A stretch of 37,239 nucleotides of DNA, from contig JAJRWQ010000005.1 in the NCBI GenBank assembly GCA_024276735.1, forward strand, positions 1 through 37,239, read 5' to 3'. The translations under genes were made by a program, and so were the position numbers. Numbering within the stretch: position 1 is the stretch's first letter; each line of letters begins with the position of its first letter. Under the pieces are notes generated by a model. That model searched no databases. It saw only the letters and a list, made by a program, of their open reading frames with translations, and was not told the origin of the DNA. Shown here piece by piece: positions 32,913-37,239 of the stretch. The DNA is from Actinomycetes bacterium (GTDB lineage: Bacteria > Actinomycetota > Thermoleophilia > BMS3ABIN01).

Positions 32913-33398
32913 TCAGCCCTGATCCTTCGGCTTCGGCGGTGTCTTTGCCGCTGCCTTGGCCCGCGGCGGCACCACGGGCGCCGGCGCCGGGCCGCTCATG
33001 GTCTTCAGCAGGTTGTAGGCGAAGATGAGGGCGCCGGCGGCGAACACCACGCCAAAGGGCGCCACGCCGTAGCGGAAGAGGTCGGCGTCGGTGTAGGCTC
33101 CCACCAGCAGCGCGCCCACGATTCCCACCAGGCCCACCAGGTTGACCCACACCTGGGCGGAAGCCAGGCTCTCGCTGTAGAGCGGCTTGCCGCTGAAGCG
33201 GGGCAGGATGTGGTAGCCCACGCCGAAGATCAGCATCGACATGAAACCCAGCAGGTTGACGTGCGCGTGGGCGGAGGTCACCATCGAGGGGTTCTGCGCC
33301 CCCCTGAAGACGCCCGCCGCCATCAGCACGCCCAGGATCACCCCCACCACCAGGGAGAAAAGACTGATCCTGATGAAGGCAATCACGGAATCACTCAT
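32913..33398 (-). CDS. Short four-TM heme-copper-oxidase subunit I-like (CcoN/NorB-like) protein
   Basis: TSAHAHVNLLGFMSMLIFGVGYHILPRFSG; four predicted TM helices; 161 aa; SD aaaggagc. Confidence 0.75.
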   Translation of the reverse strand: MSDSVIAFIRISLFSLVVGVILGVLMAAGVFRGAQNPSMVTSAHAHVNLLGFMSMLIFGVGYHILPRFSGKPLYSESLASAQVWVNLVGLVGIVGALLVGAYTDADLFRYGVAPFGVVFAAGALIFAYNLLKTMSGPAPAPVVPPRAKAAAKTPPKPKDQG

Positions 33399-33466
33399 CT
33401 GCCGGCTCCTTTCCTTTCGCTTGCGGTCCCAGGCGGCGCCACCGCGCCCGGGGTTCTCTTCCGCGC

Positions 33467-33505
33467 GCGGCCGCCGGCCGCCGCCGGGCGGCGGCCGGCG
33501 GCCGC
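33467..33505. repeat. Perfect 19-bp inverted repeat with 1-nt centre in the intergenic spacer
   Basis: gcggccgccggccgccgcc-g-ggcggcggccggcggccgc. Confidence 0.95.
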
Positions 33506-33510
33506 AACCA

Positions 33511-33657
33511 TCAGTGAGCCCCGTGGATCAGCATGGGCAGGCAGTGAACGCATACCCAGGTTTCCGACCCGTTCTTGAGGCACGAGAGCAGTACCTTTTG
33601 ATCGCTGCCGGCTCCGCACTCGATACACTTGGCATCCTGGTTCTCCTGGTCTGACAT
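33511..33657 (-). CDS. 48-aa CxxC/CxxC (putative zinc-binding) small protein
   Basis: MSDQENQDAKCIECGAGSDQKVLLSCLKNGSETWVCVHCLPMLIHGAH; SD aaaggag upstream of ATG on the minus strand. Confidence 0.78.
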   Translation of the reverse strand: MSDQENQDAKCIECGAGSDQKVLLSCLKNGSETWVCVHCLPMLIHGAH

Positions 33658-33790
33658 CTCGCTCCTTTCTCTTGTCGCTACCCCCGCCTCCCGCGCGGTG
33701 TCGCACCGGCGACGGGTGGTACGCACGTAACCCTTACTGGCAATGATAACCGCTAGGATGCTGCCCGCCGATGCCGCTGGTCAAACACCG

Positions 33791-33808
33791 TTGTGAGCTG
33801 AATCACAA
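33791..33808 (-). promoter_or_regulatory. CRP/FNR-family operator upstream of the minus-strand CxxC peptide gene
   Basis: TTGTGA-gctgaa-TCACAA perfect palindromic half-sites. Confidence 0.78.
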
Positions 33809-33900
33809 GGTTTTTCCCGGTACGGATCGCCGCCACCGGCGAAAACACCGGCACGGCTCCCGCCCGCGTGAGCCCTTGCCGCCGCACCCGGCCGCCGGCG

Positions 33901-34593
33901 TCAGTGGGCCCAGGACCGGAGGCGTTCGCGGTCGAGGATGGTCACCAGGCGGCGGTCGATACGGATGATGCCGGCCCGCTCCAGCTTCTTCAGCTCGCGG
34001 GTCACCGTTTCCCGCGAGGTTCCCACCACCTCGGCGATCTCCTGGCGGGACATGGAAAGGTCCACCTCCACGGTGCCGTCGGCGGTCTCACTGCCGCTCT
34101 CGCGCGCCAGCTTCAGCAGCAGCCCCGCCAGCCGGTGGGGCGCCTGCTTGAAGGAGAGGTCGCGCACCAGTTCCATGGCCTGCCGCAGCCGCTGGCCCAG
34201 CACCTTGATCACCTTGAGGGCGATCTCGGGGTGTCGCCGCAGCAGCTGGCGGAAGTCGTTGCTGGGGATGAGGTAGATCTCCGCGTCGTCCACGGTGGTG
34301 GCGCCGGCGGGGTAGGGCCCGCCGTCGAAGACGGGGACGTCGCCGAATATCTGTCCTTCGCCGAGGATCGCCAGCACCTGCTCGCGGCCGTCGCGGGACA
34401 TCTTGTATATCTTCATCCGCCCCCGCTTCACCAGGTAGAAGGCCGCCGCCGGGTAGTTCTCGTGAAAGATGGCGGTGTTGCGCTTGAGCTGGCGTTCGAT
34501 CACCAGGGGAGCCAGCTGCTTCAGCTCCTCGTCGTCGAGCCCGGAGAATATGGGGGTGCTCGCTAGGTACCGGATTTTCTCCGCCTGGGTCAC
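33901..34593 (-). CDS. Crp/Fnr-family transcriptional regulator
   Basis: cNMP-binding-like N-terminal domain (IFSGLDDEELKQLAPLV...GRMKIYKMSRDGREQVLAILGEGQIFGDV); HTH MSRQEIAEVVGTSRETVTRELKKLERAGII; no N-terminal Cys cluster. Confidence 0.93.
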   Translation of the reverse strand: MTQAEKIRYLASTPIFSGLDDEELKQLAPLVIERQLKRNTAIFHENYPAAAFYLVKRGRMKIYKMSRDGREQVLAILGEGQIFGDVPVFDGGPYPAGATTVDDAEIYLIPSNDFRQLLRRHPEIALKVIKVLGQRLRQAMELVRDLSFKQAPHRLAGLLLKLARESGSETADGTVEVDLSMSRQEIAEVVGTSRETVTRELKKLERAGIIRIDRRLVTILDRERLRSWAH

Positions 34594-34645
34594 GCGCCTA
34601 TTCTATTCCATTGGCGCCGCCGCGGAAAAGGGCATCGGCACCGTA

Positions 34646-34654
34646 TGGTATAAT
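34646..34654 (+). promoter_or_regulatory. Extended -10 promoter element for tilS
   Basis: TGGTATAAT, 11 nt before the GTG at 34666. Confidence 0.6.
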
Positions 34655-34665
34655 TACGGCTGTCT

Positions 34666-36120
34666 GTGAACCTCTTGGGGGCGTATACGAGGCGTATGCC
34701 CAAATCCGCAGCTTCAGCACCGACCGGTACGTCCGTCTCCGCGATGTTGCGCGAGGTCGGGCGCTACGTCGAACGCCACGGCCTGTTGGCCTCCTCGGAC
34801 AGGGTCCTCTGCATGGTTTCCGGGGGCGCCGACTCCACGGCGATGCTGCACCTGCTCCACGGCCTTTCCCAGGGCAGCGAGCAACCTTCCCTGCGCGGCT
34901 TCTCGCTGGGCGTCTGCCATGTCAACTACGGCCTCAGGGGAGAGGCCAGCGACGCCGACGAGGAGTTCGTGCGCCGCCTGGGAGACGCCCTGGGCGTGCA
35001 GGTGCACACCATCAGGGCCCCGGAGCCGCCGCCGGCGAACTTCCAGGCCTGGGCGCGCAAGCTGCGGTACGAGGCGGCGCGCAATCTCTGCCGCTGGCAG
35101 GGTTATTCCCGCATCGCCACCGGTCACAACCGCGACGACCGCGTGGAAACCTTTCTCTACCGCCTGATCACGTATTCCGGGCGGCGTTCGCTGGCGGTGA
35201 TGCCGCCGCGGGCCGGCAAGGTGATCCGGCCGCTGCTGTTCATGAGCGCGGCCGCGGTGAGGGAGTACTGCGCCGCCGCCGGCATCTCCTACCACGACGA
35301 CGAGTCGAACCGCCGCCCCGCTTACCGGCGCAACCGCATCCGCCTGGAAGTGGTGCCGCACCTGGAGGCGATCCGGCCGGATTTCCGCGAGCGCATCGAG
35401 GAGACCATCTCGCTGCTGGAGGACGAAGAACGGGTGCTGAAGTCGGTCACCGACGACGCCTACCGGGAAGCACTGGCAGAGGACGGCGAATCGCTCAACG
35501 CCACCGCCCTGTCGCTGATGGACCGCGCCGTGGCCCGCCTGGTGCTGCGCCGCTGGCTCTCGCAGGGCACGGAAGGGGTGCGGATCACCAGGCGGCTGCT
35601 GGATGCCGCGGTCGATCTCTGCCGTGATTCCCACGGCACGCGCAGCCTGGCGCTGGCCGGCGGCAGGAAGCTGGAGCGGCGTTACGACCAGCTGGTGGTG
35701 ACGCCCGGCGATGAACGGGCTCCCGACCCGGTGGAGCTGCCGTTGCCGGGGGAGATCATTTTCGGTGACTACCGGGTAGAAGCAAGGGAAGGGAGCTGGC
35801 CGGCGCCGCTGCTCTCCGATCCCATGCACGTGCAGGTGGACGCGGCGCGGATCCGGCCGCCGCTGCAGGTGCGGTCGCGGCGTGCCGGCGACCGCTTCCG
35901 CCCCCTGGGCATGAGCGGCGCCAAGAGCATCAAGGAGTTCATGGTGGACGCCAAGATTCCCCGCGGCGAGCGGGACCGCGTCCCCCTGGTGGTAAACGGT
36001 GACGGCGAGATCGTCTGGGTCTGCGGCATGAGGATCGCCGAGGACTTCAAGGTGACCGGCGCCACGGAGAAGGTAGTGGAGCTGCGGGCTTACTGGAGGC
36101 GGCTTGACGAAGGAATTTGA
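34666..36120 (+). CDS. tilS: tRNA(Ile)-lysidine synthetase (GTG start, or ATG 34696)
   Basis: PP-loop CMVSGGADSTAMLHLLHG; GHNRDDRVETFLYRL; C-terminal RRAGDRFRPLGMSGAKSIKEFMVDAKIPRGERDRVPLVV. Confidence 0.95.
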   Translation: MNLLGAYTRRMPKSAASAPTGTSVSAMLREVGRYVERHGLLASSDRVLCMVSGGADSTAMLHLLHGLSQGSEQPSLRGFSLGVCHVNYGLRGEASDADEEFVRRLGDALGVQVHTIRAPEPPPANFQAWARKLRYEAARNLCRWQGYSRIATGHNRDDRVETFLYRLITYSGRRSLAVMPPRAGKVIRPLLFMSAAAVREYCAAAGISYHDDESNRRPAYRRNRIRLEVVPHLEAIRPDFRERIEETISLLEDEERVLKSVTDDAYREALAEDGESLNATALSLMDRAVARLVLRRWLSQGTEGVRITRRLLDAAVDLCRDSHGTRSLALAGGRKLERRYDQLVVTPGDERAPDPVELPLPGEIIFGDYRVEAREGSWPAPLLSDPMHVQVDAARIRPPLQVRSRRAGDRFRPLGMSGAKSIKEFMVDAKIPRGERDRVPLVVNGDGEIVWVCGMRIAEDFKVTGATEKVVELRAYWRRLDEGI

Positions 36121-36640
36121 CGAGGTACTGGTGCGGGAGGAGGAGATCCGCGCCCGGGTTTCGGAGCTGGCAGCGGAGATCTCCCGGGACTACGAGGGCC
36201 GGAACCCCCTGCTGGTGTGCATCCTCAAGGGGGCGGTGTTCTTCATGGCCGACCTGGTGCGCGAGATCAGCGTGCCCTGCGAGCTGGACTTCATGGCGGT
36301 GGCCAGCTACGGCTCCGCCACCGACTCCTCCGGGGTGGTGCGCATCCTCAAGGATCTCGACGCCAACATCGAGGGCCGCGACGTGATCATCATCGAGGAC
36401 ATCATCGACACCGGGCTGACCCTCAGTTACCTGTTCAAGAATCTCGGCGCCCGCAACCCGGCCACCGTCGAGGCCTGCGCCCTGCTCACCAAGCCCAGCC
36501 GGCGCAAGGCGGACATCTCCTGCAAGTACGTGGGGTTCGAGGTGCCGGACCGGTTCGTCATCGGCTACGGGCTCGACTACCGGGAGGATTACCGCAACCT
36601 CAGGTTCATCGCCGCCCTTCCCGAAGAAAAGGATGAATGA
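36104..36640 (+). CDS. hpt: Hypoxanthine phosphoribosyltransferase (TTG start)
   Basis: VCILKGAVFFMADLVREI; PRPP motif VIIIEDIIDTGLTLSYL; YGLDYREDYRNLRFIAAL; tilS-hpt-ftsH synteny. Confidence 0.95.
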   Translation: MTKEFDEVLVREEEIRARVSELAAEISRDYEGRNPLLVCILKGAVFFMADLVREISVPCELDFMAVASYGSATDSSGVVRILKDLDANIEGRDVIIIEDIIDTGLTLSYLFKNLGARNPATVEACALLTKPSRRKADISCKYVGFEVPDRFVIGYGLDYREDYRNLRFIAALPEEKDE

Positions 36641-36743
36641 GCAAGCGCTCCGAAGGTTACTTTCACGGCCCGGCGGGCAGTCCTTGTACACGGGAAAATA
36701 TGCAATAATGGGATGAACGTGAAACCATGAAGGGGAACAGGTC

Positions 36744-37239
36744 TTGACGAGATTCCTGAAAAGCGCCGCCTTCCCGATCCTGATCGTGGTGCTGTTGGCG
36801 TTCTTCGTCCAGCAGATGGTGATGAACCGTGACAGCGGCAAGAAGGACATGGACTTCCGCGAGTTCGTCCAGAAGGTGAAGGACCACGAGGTGGAATCGG
36901 TGGTCATCGATCCCAAGGACCAGATGATGAAGGTGGTGCTCGCGGGCAGCGACAACGAGATCAAGGTGGGTTACACCGAGGATTACCCGCTGACGCAACT
37001 GCTGCTGGACAACGACGTCGCCTTCACCTCCAAGGGCAAGGGCTCGTCCATGTGGTCGTCGCTGCTGGGATCGGCGCTGCCGATCCTGATCATCGTCGTC
37101 TTCTGGCTCTTCCTGATGAACCAGATGCAGGGCGGCGGCAACAAGGTGATGTCCTTCGGCAAGAGCCGGGCCAAGCAAATGAGCGTCGACCAGCCCAAGG
37201 TCTCGTTCAAGGACGTGGCCGGCGTCGACGAGGCCGTGG
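36744..37239 (+). CDS. ftsH: ATP-dependent zinc metalloprotease FtsH, N-terminal part (3'-truncated by window edge; TTG start)
   Basis: Manual translation: MTRFLKSAAFPILIVVLLAFFVQQM...DFREFVQKVKDHEVESVVI...MWSSLLGSALPILIIVVFWLFLMNQMQGGGNKVMSFGKSRAK...PKVSFKDVAGVDEAV. Confidence 0.95.
   Translation, partial: MTRFLKSAAFPILIVVLLAFFVQQMVMNRDSGKKDMDFREFVQKVKDHEVESVVIDPKDQMMKVVLAGSDNEIKVGYTEDYPLTQLLLDNDVAFTSKGKGSSMWSSLLGSALPILIIVVFWLFLMNQMQGGGNKVMSFGKSRAKQMSVDQPKVSFKDVAGVDEAV

Noticed and set aside
32669-33578. Plus-strand ORFs of 119, 287 and 137 aa across the palindrome/oxidase-like region
   Set aside because: Antisense to the well-supported minus-strand gene or within the GC-rich gap; compositionally biased.
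36684-36709. Possible ftsH promoter (TTGTAC ... AATAAT)
   Set aside because: 14-bp spacer is suboptimal; -10 is imperfect. Not strong enough to list.

Overview
High-GC bacterial chromosome window, probably a deep-branching Actinomycetota (taxon is inference). From ~1 to 21.7 kb it is a near-canonical rpoC-str-S10-spc-alpha cluster on the + strand: rpoC (5'-truncated), rpsL, rpsG, fusA, tuf, S10 to L15, secY, map, infA, rpmJ, rpsM, rpsK, rpsD, rpoA, rplQ. adk is absent between secY and map. A Firmicutes-like ecfA1-ecfA2-ecfT-truA block follows, then a LysR regulator and hppA (membrane pyrophosphatase with the Lys that predicts K+-independence). Next comes an apparent operon of a 58-aa membrane peptide, an APC permease fused to a USP domain, and two TrkA/RCK-like proteins. 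The window ends with tilS, hpt and a truncated ftsH. The most interesting segment is 32.1-34.6 kb. It encodes a Crp/Fnr-family regulator (CRP-type recognition helix, no N-terminal Fe-S cysteines) and contains two near-perfect TGTGA-N6-TCACA boxes. Each box lies about 62-63 bp upstream of a predicted start site. One serves a DUF1858-type CxxC protein; the other serves a 48-aa CxxC/CxxC peptide gene followed by a four-TM, 161-aa heme-copper-oxidase-subunit-I-like protein. I propose this as a small, possibly undescribed redox-responsive module. Several genes also show -10-like motifs placed for leaderless transcription.
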